DNA of 64,000 nucleotides from Paenibacillus sp. 19GGS1-52 (lineage in GTDB: Bacteria > Bacillota > Bacilli > Paenibacillales > Paenibacillaceae). Below the pieces are notes generated by a model that was not told the DNA's origin, did no database searches, and was given only the letters and a program-made list of their open reading frames with translations. Position numbers and translations under genes: made by a program. The stretch is from positions 3,720,001-3,784,000 of the forward strand of contig NZ_CP059724.1 in NCBI RefSeq assembly GCF_022369515.1. The letters run 5' to 3'. Positions 16,480 through 26,100 of the stretch are shown here, in pieces. The first letter of the stretch is position 1; each line of letters opens with the position of its first letter.

Positions 16480-17451
16480 ATGACAGTTAAAGAACATATT
16501 CTAACCTTGCTCGATGGTAACAAAGGTGGATATATATCGGGTGAAGAAATAGCCGGACGTTTGTCCGTGACGCGCAGCGCTGTCTGGAAAGCCATAAAAT
16601 CGCTGCAGATGGACGGTTATTCTATACAGGCTGTGACCAATAAAGGATATTCCCTGTCGCCCCATACGGATATTTTGTCTGCTGGTGCCATTTCAAAGTA
16701 TCTGGATACACAGGGACAAAAGCTGCGTGTTGAAGTCTTTAAGACAATACCTTCAACGAACGAAGCCATAAAAACCCTGGCCTCAAATGGAGAAGCAGAA
16801 GGCAAAGTGATTCTTTCGGAGGAGCAGACAGCCGGCCGCGGAAGAAAGGGTCGGAAATTCTTTTCTCCAAGGGGAACGGGTATCTATATGAGCATCCTAC
16901 TGCGTCCAAAGCTATCGGCGCTAGAATCCATCCTTCTGACGACTTCTGCCGCAGTCGCTGTTGCTCTTGCCATCGAAAGCGTATCTGGTAAAGACACACA
17001 AATAAAATGGGTTAATGACGTATTCATGGATGGGAAAAAGGTGTGCGGGATCCTTACCGAAGCTTCCATGTCACTGGAAAACGGTTGGCTTGATTATGCC
17101 GTTCTCGGCATTGGTATCAATGTGTCACTGCCAACGGGCGGCTTTCCTAACGATCTTACCGGGATTGCAACATCTGTATTTTCTGAAGGCAATCCTCATG
17201 GTGATCTCCGCAACCGGCTCGTGGCAGAAGTACTAAACCATTTTATGGGATATTATGAGCATTTAACGGATAGAATGTTTCTTTCCGAATATCGACAACG
17301 AATCATGTTACTTGGCAAACCCATAACGGTGATGAAGGATAATAAACAACGTGAGGCAACAGCCATCGATATCGATAACGATTGTCGTCTGAAAGTCAGA
17401 TATGAGAATGGTGACGAGGAATATCTTTCAAGCGGAGAAGTCAGCACATAA
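16480..17451 (+). CDS. birA: Bifunctional biotin-protein ligase / biotin operon repressor BirA
   Basis: The 323-residue protein has an N-terminal winged helix (1-60; GEEIAGRLSVTRSAVWKAIK), the biotin/ATP loop GRGRKGR at 119-125, KWVNDVF at about 176-182 and a C-terminal SH3-like domain ending at YLSSGEVST. It makes biotinyl-AMP, biotinylates carboxylases, and as holo-repressor binds the BirA box. I chose ATG 16480, eight bases after GGAGGG; a TTG frame start at 16444 would add 12 non-family residues. It is divergent from bioY, so regulator, operator and target transporter sit together. Confidence 0.94.
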   Translation: MTVKEHILTLLDGNKGGYISGEEIAGRLSVTRSAVWKAIKSLQMDGYSIQAVTNKGYSLSPHTDILSAGAISKYLDTQGQKLRVEVFKTIPSTNEAIKTLASNGEAEGKVILSEEQTAGRGRKGRKFFSPRGTGIYMSILLRPKLSALESILLTTSAAVAVALAIESVSGKDTQIKWVNDVFMDGKKVCGILTEASMSLENGWLDYAVLGIGINVSLPTGGFPNDLTGIATSVFSEGNPHGDLRNRLVAEVLNHFMGYYEHLTDRMFLSEYRQRIMLLGKPITVMKDNKQREATAIDIDNDCRLKVRYENGDEEYLSSGEVST

Positions 17452-17586
17452 ATTTGCAGATACTCAGCCAAACCTGCAGGTCGACTAGCACTTCATAAAT
17501 CAATTAGACCATAGGACTATACAACTTGTCCGAAAGCGTTTACTATTTTCAATAGTGAATTGTTAACAGAAGGAGACTTAAGAGAC

Positions 17587-18762
17587 ATGCTAGAGCCAAA
17601 CCTAACCAACCAATTGAAAAAAACGCTGAAAGCAAGTATCGACAACAAGGAAATCGCCGGTGCTAACTTTATGGTGATCAAGGACGGCACCGAAGTTTTT
17701 TACCACGATGACGGCTTTGCCGACATCGAGTCGGGACGTCCTATCGCAAGAGATTCGATTTTTCGCTTATATTCCATGACAAAGCCGGTTACCTCCACTG
17801 CCGTTATGATGCTGCTTGAGCGTGGGGATATCGATTTGTTCGATCCGGTTAGCCACTATATTCCGGGGTTCAAAAACCAACTAGTTGAGAAAAATGGCGA
17901 ACTGGTGCCTGTCAGCCGAGAAGTCAATATTCACGATTTGCTGAACATGACCTCGGGATTGGTATACGGCGGAACCGACAAAGCCGGGCAGCATACGGAT
18001 GCACTGTTCCAAGAACTAGACAGAAGGTTGTACGGTGAGAACCCAATGAGCACCATGGAATTCGCAAACCGTCTGGGCCAAGGTCCCCTTTCATTCGAGC
18101 CGGGATCGTATTGGCAATACGGAACGTCGGCGGACATCCTGAGCGCGATTGTGGAAGCGGTTAGCGGCATGCGGTTCGGTGAATTTTTGGCGAAGGAAAT
18201 ATTCGGGCCGCTGGAAATGAAAGATACTGGTTTCTGGTTGCCTGAAGAAAAAAGAAACCGTCTTGCACGAATCTATCAGGATGACGGTGCAGGTGGCTTA
18301 AAGCTGTATGCGGAAAGCCATCTTGGCATCGACCATCAGATGGTTCGTGAACCGGTATTCGAGTCGGGCGGGGCGGGACTTGCGTCCACGATTGACGATT
18401 CTGCTAAATTTACGACGATGCTGATGAATGAAGGCAGCTTAAATGGCGTGAGGTTGTTGAAGCCTAGAACAGTTCGATATATGACGTCGGCTGCTTTAAC
18501 AAGTCGGCAACAAGAAGGCTTCGATACGTGGCATTCCTTATGCGGCCATAGCTACGGCAACCAGATGCGTATCATGACCGACACTGGGAAAGCCGGAATC
18601 ATCGGCGGCCAAGGCGAATACGGTTGGGACGGCTGGCTTGGCGCATATTTCAGCAACAGTCCGAAAGACGGCTTGACGATCCTATTTATGATCCAAAAAA
18701 GAGATGCCGGCACGATGGCGATTACGCGCAAGCTGCGCAATATCGTGTTCAGCACCTTGTAA
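17587..18762 (+). CDS. Serine hydrolase, class C beta-lactamase-like
   Basis: The roughly 391-residue protein has SMTK at 63-66 (SxxK), a YGT-type second motif in SYWQYGTSADILSAIVEAV, and a C-terminal GEYGWDGWLGAYFSNSP matching the family block that replaces KTG in EstB-like esterases. It has no signal peptide and is probably a cytoplasmic esterase or transesterase. ATG 17587 is preceded by AAGGAG at 11 bases; a TTG at 17560 is in frame but poorly supported. It stands alone between birA and a convergent GDPD gene. Confidence 0.87.
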   Translation: MLEPNLTNQLKKTLKASIDNKEIAGANFMVIKDGTEVFYHDDGFADIESGRPIARDSIFRLYSMTKPVTSTAVMMLLERGDIDLFDPVSHYIPGFKNQLVEKNGELVPVSREVNIHDLLNMTSGLVYGGTDKAGQHTDALFQELDRRLYGENPMSTMEFANRLGQGPLSFEPGSYWQYGTSADILSAIVEAVSGMRFGEFLAKEIFGPLEMKDTGFWLPEEKRNRLARIYQDDGAGGLKLYAESHLGIDHQMVREPVFESGGAGLASTIDDSAKFTTMLMNEGSLNGVRLLKPRTVRYMTSAALTSRQQEGFDTWHSLCGHSYGNQMRIMTDTGKAGIIGGQGEYGWDGWLGAYFSNSPKDGLTILFMIQKRDAGTMAITRKLRNIVFSTL

Positions 18763-18795
18763 GGAACAGAATTCTCTTTTCCACTAGTAAAACAG

Positions 18796-18835
18796 GGTCC
18801 AGTTCTTGTCCCAAACAAAGAATAAGAACTGGTCC
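18796..18835. terminator. Hairpin terminator between convergent genes
   Basis: GGTCCAGTTCTT (18796-18807) pairs with AAGAACTGGTCC (18824-18835) with one mismatch. It lies between the serine hydrolase and the convergent GDPD gene. Confidence 0.6.
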
Positions 18836-18876
18836 TCCCCCAAAAAAAGCCACGACCCTCTCCGCCCCCAATTGCA

Positions 18877-19788
18877 TTACCACTGAGCGTTTTCTCTGTT
18901 GGTTTCAATGACTTCAAGAAAACGGTCTGGGAAATTGGTATACACTCCATCTACACCCCAACGATAAGCTTTATCCATGTTGACTTGGTAATTCACCGTA
19001 TATGGCATCACCTTGAGTCCGGAATTCTTCACTTGTGCCACATAAGCCGAAGTGATCCCCTGAAAGTTTGGACTGATTCCGACTGCGTACGATTTCAAGT
19101 CCTCTAGATAAGCTTCTGAGACTCTCACTGCGGTATAATCATTCCATACGAGTTGATATAACGGAATTGCCGGATTGATTTGATGAAACTTTCGTAAACT
19201 GGCTCCGCTGAATGAATGTATAGCCACCACATTCTCCACATCATATTTTGTAATATATTCGTTTAATAAGGTTTCAATATTATTGTTTGGAGTAGTCTCC
19301 TTGATTTCAAGGATATAGTGGATGTTTTGCCCAAAAGTGTCGAATACCTGATCTAGTGTGGGAATTGGAGTGCCTGCATATTTCTCTCTGGCAAACATCG
19401 GATACGCCTCATTGAACCATGACCCCGCATCAAACCGTTCAATCTGCTCTAAAGTCATATTTTTCACATATCCTATGCCGTTGGTTGTGCGATTAACGGT
19501 CTCATCATGAATGACGACAGGAATATGATCCTTTGTTAAGTGGATGTCGAGTTCAATATAATCCGCCTTCATTTCGATCGCCAGCTCGAAAGCAGGTATT
19601 GTGTTCTCAGGAGCATATCCGGAAGCACCGCGGTGGGCAACCGTATATACTTTTTCCGCAGGATCAATAATTTCTTTAACTTTAACCCGAATCGACGGAA
19701 AATAAGCGTACAGTGTTGAAAATAAAAAAATAAACAATAAAACATGTACTCCTATAAAATAAACTTTAGACCCATAAGTTTTCACCAT
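18877..19788 (-). CDS. Membrane-anchored glycerophosphodiester phosphodiesterase
   Basis: The 303-residue protein has an N-terminal membrane segment (about 9-30, VYFIGVHVLLFIFLFSTLYA) and then a GDPD TIM barrel: VAHRGASGYAPENT, ELDIHLTKDHIPVVIHDETV, a later YILEIKE metal site and GVDGVYTNFPDRF at the end. It hydrolyses glycerophosphodiesters to glycerol-3-phosphate and alcohol, probably outside the membrane. Its ATG overlaps the stop of the upstream TetR gene by seven bases (ATGGTGA), so the two are coupled and the regulator probably controls it. Confidence 0.9.
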   Translation of the reverse strand: MVKTYGSKVYFIGVHVLLFIFLFSTLYAYFPSIRVKVKEIIDPAEKVYTVAHRGASGYAPENTIPAFELAIEMKADYIELDIHLTKDHIPVVIHDETVNRTTNGIGYVKNMTLEQIERFDAGSWFNEAYPMFAREKYAGTPIPTLDQVFDTFGQNIHYILEIKETTPNNNIETLLNEYITKYDVENVVAIHSFSGASLRKFHQINPAIPLYQLVWNDYTAVRVSEAYLEDLKSYAVGISPNFQGITSAYVAQVKNSGLKVMPYTVNYQVNMDKAYRWGVDGVYTNFPDRFLEVIETNRENAQW

Positions 19789-20387
19789 TCAGTCGTCCTC
19801 ATTTTTCTATATTCCTGATTGGAAGTCAGACCGTTCATCACATAGGGACGAACAATGTCTACAAGTAAATCGGTTCGATTGTCATCTCCAACCATTAACC
19901 ATTCATATGCAGCGCCATAGATCGCTGAGCTTGTCATGGACGCCATGATCTTTGTTTGGTTACGGTTTTCCATATTGTAGTTATTCTCTTTCAAAAATAT
20001 ACATTCTATGATTTGCTGCAGCATTTTCTTTATCTTCTCATCCACAAGTGTTGCAATCGATTTGGAATCCATTCTGCATATCTGGTAAAAATCTACGATG
20101 TAGCGGTGTGTCATCAAGATCAACTCGTTACATATTTCAGCCGTAAACTCCTGCGCATTCTCTACTTGTTCAGGAATCCTCTTGTGAAAAGACTCCTCTG
20201 TAATTTCTTCCAGCAAAGTATATTTATCTTCATAATGAGTATAAAAAGTTGCACGGTTAAGGGTAGCTCTATGTGCGATATCTTTTATGGTTATTGAATC
20301 AAATCCTTTAGTCTGCAACAATTCTCTGAATGCTTTCCTAATTAGCTGTCGTGTGCGCAAAACTCTTGGATCTTCCTGATTTACCAT
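19782..20387 (-). CDS. TetR-family regulator coupled to GDPD
   Basis: The 201-residue protein starts MVNQEDPRVLRTRQLIRKAF, with helix-turn-helix SITIKDIAHRATLNRATFYT and a helical ligand part. ATG 20387 is eight bases after AAGGGG; a longer frame start at 20468 would place the promoter inside the gene. It is a paralogue of the TetR protein at 9847. It is divergent from the ketopantoate reductase-like gene, and its promoter carries a TGTC/GACA inverted repeat. Control of the GDPD gene, the divergent gene and itself is likely. Confidence 0.85.
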   Translation of the reverse strand: MVNQEDPRVLRTRQLIRKAFRELLQTKGFDSITIKDIAHRATLNRATFYTHYEDKYTLLEEITEESFHKRIPEQVENAQEFTAEICNELILMTHRYIVDFYQICRMDSKSIATLVDEKIKKMLQQIIECIFLKENNYNMENRNQTKIMASMTSSAIYGAAYEWLMVGDDNRTDLLVDIVRPYVMNGLTSNQEYRKMRTTEW

Positions 20388-20485
20388 ATCAATATCCCCT
20401 TCTAAAACATCAAATAACCTAATCTGTTGTTTAAACAGCTTTCCACTCCATCTGCCGATTGTAATCATAAGAATACCGTTCTATT

Positions 20486-20514
20486 ATTATATCGAACAGG
20501 TGTCGTTTAGACAA
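20486..20514 (-). promoter_or_regulatory. Promoter of TetR-GDPD operon with inverted repeat
   Basis: On the minus strand TTGTCT (20514-20509) and TATAAT (20491-20486) are 17 bases apart. TGTC-GTTTA-GACA (20501-20513) overlaps the -35 element and lies in the divergent gap, so it is a plausible TetR operator. Confidence 0.55.
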
Positions 20515-20547
20515 CTTTCGACTAGTTAGCTGAAAGGAAGGATAATA

Positions 20548-21420
20548 TTGAACTTAAGACAAACTAGACTTTTGATATTTGGGGCCGGTGTGATTGGCAG
20601 CTTGTACGCACTCAGATTTGCACAGTCGGGACTTGATGTCACATTGCTGGCCCGAGGAAAGAGACTGGATGCACTTCAAAGGAACGGACTGCAATACAAC
20701 GAGAATAGAACGATAAAGCAAATATCAATCAGGACGATAGAAAAGCTTGCCAACGACGATATCTATGATTTCATCTTTGTTCCTGTACGATATGATCAGG
20801 CTGAAACTGCCCTGTCTGCGATCAAGAATAATCAGAGCAAAACAATAATCACCTTGACCAACACCATGGGTTATGACTCCTGGCTTGAAATTGTGGGTGA
20901 TCGGTTACTACCAGGATTCCCAGGTGCAGGTGGAGACATCAAAGAAGACATTTTATATGCCCAATTCGGTTCCAAAACCTTCTTTGGTGAAATAAATGGC
21001 CAAACGACCGAAAGAGTGAAAGAGCTTGCCAAAATATTTAAAACAGCGGATTTGCCTTTTGAAATACAGAAAGACATTCAAGCCTTCCATGTTTCGCATG
21101 CTGCGCTCGCTGCCGTCAACAAGCATTTCTATACGAATTACGGAATGGTGGATATTGTGACAGCAAGAAGTGAAAGCATTCTAAGCAAGGTCGCCGCAGA
21201 TATTAAACAAAATATTCGCTTGGTAGAACAAGCTGGAATCTCTGTAATCCCGCCCGAAACGAAGTCAATGGGAGAATGGCCTGAGCAAGATATTATAGCC
21301 CATTACCGCCAGATGCTAAGCAATGACTTTATCATTGATGTTAAGCTTGGAAATCATGCAGTTAGCGCAAAAGCAGAAATACTGTTATTGGATGAGGTGT
21401 TTCATAAAAAGCTATCTTGA
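20548..21420 (+). CDS. Ketopantoate reductase family protein (ApbA/PanE-like)
   Basis: The 290-residue protein has an N-terminal Rossmann site GAGVIGSLYALRFAQSGLDV, a basic LARGKRLDAL NADP region and a helical C-terminal domain, the layout of ketopantoate 2-reductases. The family also includes relatives acting on other 2-oxo acids. It uses a TTG start (20548) after GGAAGG. No pantothenate genes are nearby and it is divergent from a TetR regulator, so it is more likely a specialised reductase than the housekeeping PanE. The C-terminus is shorter than in E. coli PanE. Confidence 0.8.
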   Translation: MNLRQTRLLIFGAGVIGSLYALRFAQSGLDVTLLARGKRLDALQRNGLQYNENRTIKQISIRTIEKLANDDIYDFIFVPVRYDQAETALSAIKNNQSKTIITLTNTMGYDSWLEIVGDRLLPGFPGAGGDIKEDILYAQFGSKTFFGEINGQTTERVKELAKIFKTADLPFEIQKDIQAFHVSHAALAAVNKHFYTNYGMVDIVTARSESILSKVAADIKQNIRLVEQAGISVIPPETKSMGEWPEQDIIAHYRQMLSNDFIIDVKLGNHAVSAKAEILLLDEVFHKKLS

Positions 21421-21428
21421 GCAAAATA

Positions 21429-22400
21429 TCAAAGTAACTGCAGAGCTTTTAGTAAGGCGTGTTCACTAGATTCGGCGCCTTCACTTGAAAAATGTGCCTC
21501 TGGAAACATTGCCGACAGATGATGGTACCCTGGATATACATGTAATTCTACCAAGACACCATCAAAAACCAGCTGTTTTGCAAATAATAAAGATTCATCT
21601 ATGAATAAATCAACGGTACCTATATTAATATAAGTGGCTGGTAACCCGGCCAATGACTGTGCACGTGCAGGCACGTAATACTCACTCACGCCATCCTGAC
21701 CTGGTTCAAGCCCTAATATAGATTTCCAGCCAAAATAATTACTTTGCTTTGTCCAAATAAATTCGCCTGCATAAGGATGATCTGGCGCTATACTTGTACG
21801 GTCATCAAGCATGGGTCTCAATAGTCTTAGATGATGGATGTCGAATTCCTTCTGGTCACGGATGTAAAGAGCTAACCCAGCTGCTAATCCACCGCCAGCG
21901 CTTCCACCTGCAAGGGCAACTTTCAGAGTATCTATCCCTAATTCCTCCGCATGTTCAATACACCATTTCAGGGCCGAATAGCAATCTTGTAACTGACTTG
22001 GCTGAACATGCTCAGGTGCAAGGCGATAATATACTGATACGCAACAAAAACCATGTTGAGCAGCAAGTGACGCATTACCTGGACGATCAAAAACTGGACT
22101 TCCTAATACCATCCCGCCACCGTGAATCCAATAATATAGAGGCATCTTTTTATATTTGGATTGTTTGGGCTTAATGATTTCAATTCGAATATCTGGACCA
22201 CCAAAATAACTTGGCACACTCTTTTCTTCAAATGTTACAGGGAACAGCTGCGTTACATCTATATGCGGCATCATTTGTGATTGACTCTTTCGAGATTCTA
22301 TTAGGGTTGTTTCGGTTAAATCGGTTGTTGGGATTAAATCAATGGCACTAATAATTTCTTGATCAATCAGATGTCTACTTCTGCTTTTTTGCTCACTCAT
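21429..22400 (-). CDS. Alpha/beta hydrolase, HSL-type esterase
   Basis: The 323-residue protein has the HGGG oxyanion motif at 93-96, the nucleophile elbow GGSAGG at 165-170 (Ser167), an Asp in GTVDLFIDE near 266 and His in GYHH near 299. It belongs to the hormone-sensitive lipase (family IV) esterases. No signal peptide is present. It is convergent with the ketopantoate reductase-like gene, only eight bases apart. A related esterase is encoded at 43430. A 10-bp inverted repeat lies 77-99 bases before its start. Confidence 0.88.
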   Translation of the reverse strand: MSEQKSRSRHLIDQEIISAIDLIPTTDLTETTLIESRKSQSQMMPHIDVTQLFPVTFEEKSVPSYFGGPDIRIEIIKPKQSKYKKMPLYYWIHGGGMVLGSPVFDRPGNASLAAQHGFCCVSVYYRLAPEHVQPSQLQDCYSALKWCIEHAEELGIDTLKVALAGGSAGGGLAAGLALYIRDQKEFDIHHLRLLRPMLDDRTSIAPDHPYAGEFIWTKQSNYFGWKSILGLEPGQDGVSEYYVPARAQSLAGLPATYINIGTVDLFIDESLLFAKQLVFDGVLVELHVYPGYHHLSAMFPEAHFSSEGAESSEHALLKALQLL

Positions 22401-22476
22401 ATTTACATTCTCCCTCTTCTATTTCACAATTTTTTCTATTCCTATTCTAAAAGATGAAGTGAGCTATTAAAATGAA

Positions 22477-22499
22477 AACAATGATTTAGAATCATTGTT
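22477..22499. repeat. 10-bp inverted repeat upstream of the esterase
   Basis: AACAATGATT, TAG, AATCATTGTT. It lies between the esterase (21429-22400) and the terminator of the next gene, where an operator could be expected. No regulator is adjacent, so its role is open. Confidence 0.4.
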
Positions 22500-22513
22500 G
22501 ACATAAGAAGAAA

Positions 22514-22538
22514 CACTGATGAAGAATTCTCACCAGTG
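22514..22538 (-). terminator. Terminator of the CD3324-like gene
   Basis: Read on the minus strand, CACTGGTGA pairs with TCATCAGTG (one wobble) and is followed by TTTCTTCTT, seven bases beyond the stop codon at 22545. Confidence 0.6.
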
Positions 22539-22544
22539 CTGCCT

Positions 22545-22814
22545 TTACTTTTTATGTGAATAAACAATTTTCTTAATGGTATCGATGGAGAGGAAATGTT
22601 TCTTGGCTAGTTGCTCAATACTACTAGTGCTATTAAAAGCATCTCTGATAGCCTCATTACGTTGATCCAGCAACTGTCTCCCGCCACTCAAGCTTCCCCA
22701 ATTCTTATACTCTGACTCCTGTTTAGGAATATAAAGCGTCTCACCTTGAATATATTTTTGGATTTCCAGAATTAGCTCTTCAGGTAAAACATTTGCTGCA
22801 TTCGTATATTTCAA
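22545..22814 (-). CDS. CD3324-like small helix-turn-helix protein
   Basis: The 89-residue protein (MKYTNAANVLPEELILEIQK start) contains GETLYIPKQESEYKNWGS, then RNEAIRDAFNSTSSIEQLAK and HFLSIDTIKKIVYSHKK. This pattern is a small Mor-like helix-turn-helix family often labelled CD3324 in Firmicutes, with a predicted DNA-binding helix near the C-terminus. The function is not known. It has its own terminator. The upstream 295-base gap holds at most one tiny ORF. Confidence 0.75.
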   Translation of the reverse strand: MKYTNAANVLPEELILEIQKYIQGETLYIPKQESEYKNWGSLSGGRQLLDQRNEAIRDAFNSTSSIEQLAKKHFLSIDTIKKIVYSHKK

Positions 22815-22878
22815 TTTTGCCCGCCCCTTATTTTTATTATAAAATAAGTTGCAAAGCCCAAATATTAGAAAAGTTTGT

Positions 22879-22980
22879 TCAGCGTTTAAATCTGTTTATC
22901 CCCACGCAAAGTAACGCTTTTCCAATTACAGGCTTTGCATGAGTGGAAGAAGTACCAGACAATCTAAAGTGATTCTCCAT
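22879..22980 (-). CDS. Possible small ORF, 33 codons
   Basis: ATG 22980 is ten bases after AGGGGG. The peptide starts MENHFRLSGTSSTHAKPVIG. It has no recognised family, and only the ribosome binding site supports it. Confidence 0.25.
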   Translation of the reverse strand: MENHFRLSGTSSTHAKPVIGKALLCVGINRFKR

Positions 22981-23109
22981 CTGATTAGCACCCCCTTTTC
23001 GCCTAAAAATATAACATAATCTCATTGCACAGTAAATAATAGTATCGGGACAACCAGAAGTTGCTGACATCAGATTAGTGACAATAGGATGATGCTCTTT
23101 TCCTGAATA

Positions 23110-26100
23110 TTAGAAAACTATGATTTCAGTTTCCTTGGGCCGGTATGTCTCCAGTAAAGTTCCAAGTGGGTCAGTGGCAAACAAAATGGAACGCTCTGCA
23201 CCAAGCAGAAAACGATAGCTGGTCCCATTCCGCGGATCACGGACTTCAATCGGACACTCCCAGGCATACTCGGAGACAAAGATGAAGAGGGCCCCGTTGG
23301 CATAGCCCAATTTCCGGCCATATATACCAGGTATCTCGCCTCCGATCTTCCATTCCAGTTCCGGCATAATTCCAGCAATCTCTGCTGCCATATTGTAAAA
23401 GGCAAGAAGAGGCTCTTCCCGGTCATTCAGCTCTAAAGGTAGCGGACACCAGATCAGCTTACCTCTACCAAGCGCCAAATGAACGGGAGCATCGCCAGGC
23501 CCCCGGTAACCCACATCAAAGTGATTTACGGGCAGGACATTTGCCGAAAGAGCACCATCTTCTGTTACTACCGTTATTATTTCTTTCCAGAGCTCTGCAA
23601 TTCGTGTACCACTGAAGGAAACTGAGAATCTCTCCTCTCCAAGCCGCAAAAATTCCTCACGCCGCACGTTTCTCAGCTCGGTCTGACCCAGCAGCCGCTT
23701 CAGTCTACCACCTGGCCGCCAATATTCATCCAGTTGAAGAGGTCCCGTGACAACCAGGACAGAGCCCTGCTGCTCCGCAATAGCGATTAACTGTTCAAAG
23801 GCCTCATTGGCAAGACTATGCGGACTTGGGAGTAGAATCAGCTGTGCCGGATTCCGTACCAGATCGTCCAAATGATATTCGGAAGCTGCTCGAAATGGCA
23901 ATCTCAATCGGTAGCCTAGCAACCGGGACAGCACTGTGGTCGCATCATAGGCCAACTTGCGGTTAGAAAAATCATTAGAGTAAGGAAAAACAATGGCGGT
24001 TTGCTCCAGTTCGCGGTCACCCATAAGATGGCTAATCCGCTGCATAAACTGTGCGAAATCCTGAAGTATACCAGCTTCCGGTTTCTGCGTGCCATCCGCA
24101 CGAAGCGCACCAATATGGGATTCATTGGTGTTATTCATATAATAATTCGTATTCCATATCCATTGAATAGCTCCCGCTCCTCCAGTGGCAAAGGAATAAG
24201 CGAATTTTCGCTCCAGTAGAGCAGCCAGTTCTTCCTCGCTCCGTTTAGCGCGCCCATCGGGTGTTTCCACATACATAATTCCAACTTCCTGCGCAAGATT
24301 AGGCTTATCCGCTGTTTTGGCAAATATGCCACTCCATAGCAGGGCATCGTTCAGCCACCAGGGATGAATAGTAGTGTAATCTACAGCCTCCTGATAAAAA
24401 AACGGCGAAGGGCGCTGAGCGCCTAGTGCCTCATCCTGACCAACCGTCACGATCTGGCGCGGAGCCAGTTGCTTGATGGTCTGCACCATTTCCTTGGCCC
24501 AAGCAGCAAGCATATCCATGGAGAATAGGCAGTAATCCAGCCATGGTGAGCTGTGCTTGCTCTCCTGAATTTCAGCAATCTCAAAATTTATATGCTCTGG
24601 TTCTGGTAGCTGTACACTCCCGATAGCTGGCAAAACGCTGGCTGGCATCCCCCATACCTCCTGCAAACACTCCATATTTCCATGTCTGCGCAGCAACCAT
24701 TCCTGAAATGCTTTTGCTTCATAAGGATCTTGTGCTGAACGGGGACCACTTGCAAAAATCCGCCGCGGATCAAACATCGACGGCTCGTTGATCAGATCCC
24801 AATCCACATATGAAGTAAGACGGTGACGCGAGACAATAGAGCGGATAAATCTCTTTTGCGCTTCAATGCTTCGAGGGTCCAGATAGGGGTTGCTTCCTTC
24901 CCAGGTTTCAGGTGTGAAGGAGAAGAAAGTAAAGGTGGTTTGTAATCCATGACGCTTCGCTGTCATCAGAAAAGCATCTATAGCTCTTAGCACCTCTTCG
25001 GATGCATGCCCATCTATCTGCATAATGTGGCGGTACGCCGTCCAAATACCGGTCCTGAGCCAATTCATTCCGCTTGCCGCTATGGCTTGCATATCCCGGT
25101 TCCAGAGATCGACGTTGGGCAGAAATAAAAATTTACGCGATACATCCGAAGCCATATAGGTTGTGCCTACTACTGGAAGAGTGCTGCCGTTCCGGGTAAA
25201 ATAGTCTCTTCCGCACATAACGAACTCACCTTTGCATAGAAGCGCCTCATCATGACCCCAAAAGCCCTGGCGCAAGACGTGGACCTCTCCTTCTGGAGAG
25301 ACTGCCCTGCAGCGTACGCTATATAACCCCGGTTTCAGCGCCAGTGGCACACGAATGCGTATCAGATTCAATTCATACGTTACTTCTGTATTCAATGACG
25401 TCGAATAGCCCGGACCTTGCCCGTCTTGAGCCTCTACCTCAAGCTCGATCTTCCATTCCTCCAGAGTCGTCCGCCCGGCACTGCCGCCAATTCGCTGAGT
25501 ATGCATAGTCAGCACAGCCTGATCGTCCGTCTCATACGAGGCGTAATTAGGTTTGATCCAGAGCTCTGTTGCCCCCCTTGCAGCAAAAGCAGTCCAAGAC
25601 AACAGGGCTTCTCTCCATTCCTGTTGTTCAAGAGACTTATCCTGTGGCCGGCCGGCTAGAATCCAGCGGCCTCCCTGAAACTCCCCTCTCATATGTTCCC
25701 ATAACACCACGGGCGCCGAGACAGGGCTCCCCTCAGAGTTAGTTCCCATGATTAAGGATTTGATAACCGTATCCATGGGTCCGGCGGACCCCATCTGTTC
25801 AGGCAAGTCGCTTGCCCGAGTTACATGGGGGACTAGATTCCAGGCCTCGCAGTTATTCCATAACGTTTGCTGTCCAGAGCAAAACGGAAGCTCCTCGCTC
25901 GCCAGACAATCCGCCGTATATCTCCCATTCACCAGCAGCGCCTCATGGATATGAATCTGCTGGTGAAACGCCGTCTGCTCAGCCTCAATATGCCATCTCC
26001 CGTCCAGTTTTTGCACAGGTCGCTTAAATGGAGCCCCACCTATACTGACCAGTCCCCCACCTCTCCTCAAAAAAGCAAGAATAGCTATCCAGGCTGCCTT

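Noticed and set aside
17473..17486. CCTGCAGGTCGACT, identical to part of a cloning vector polylinker
   Set aside because: Fourteen bases only, flanked by ordinary genomic sequence with no further vector match; chance is more likely than contamination.
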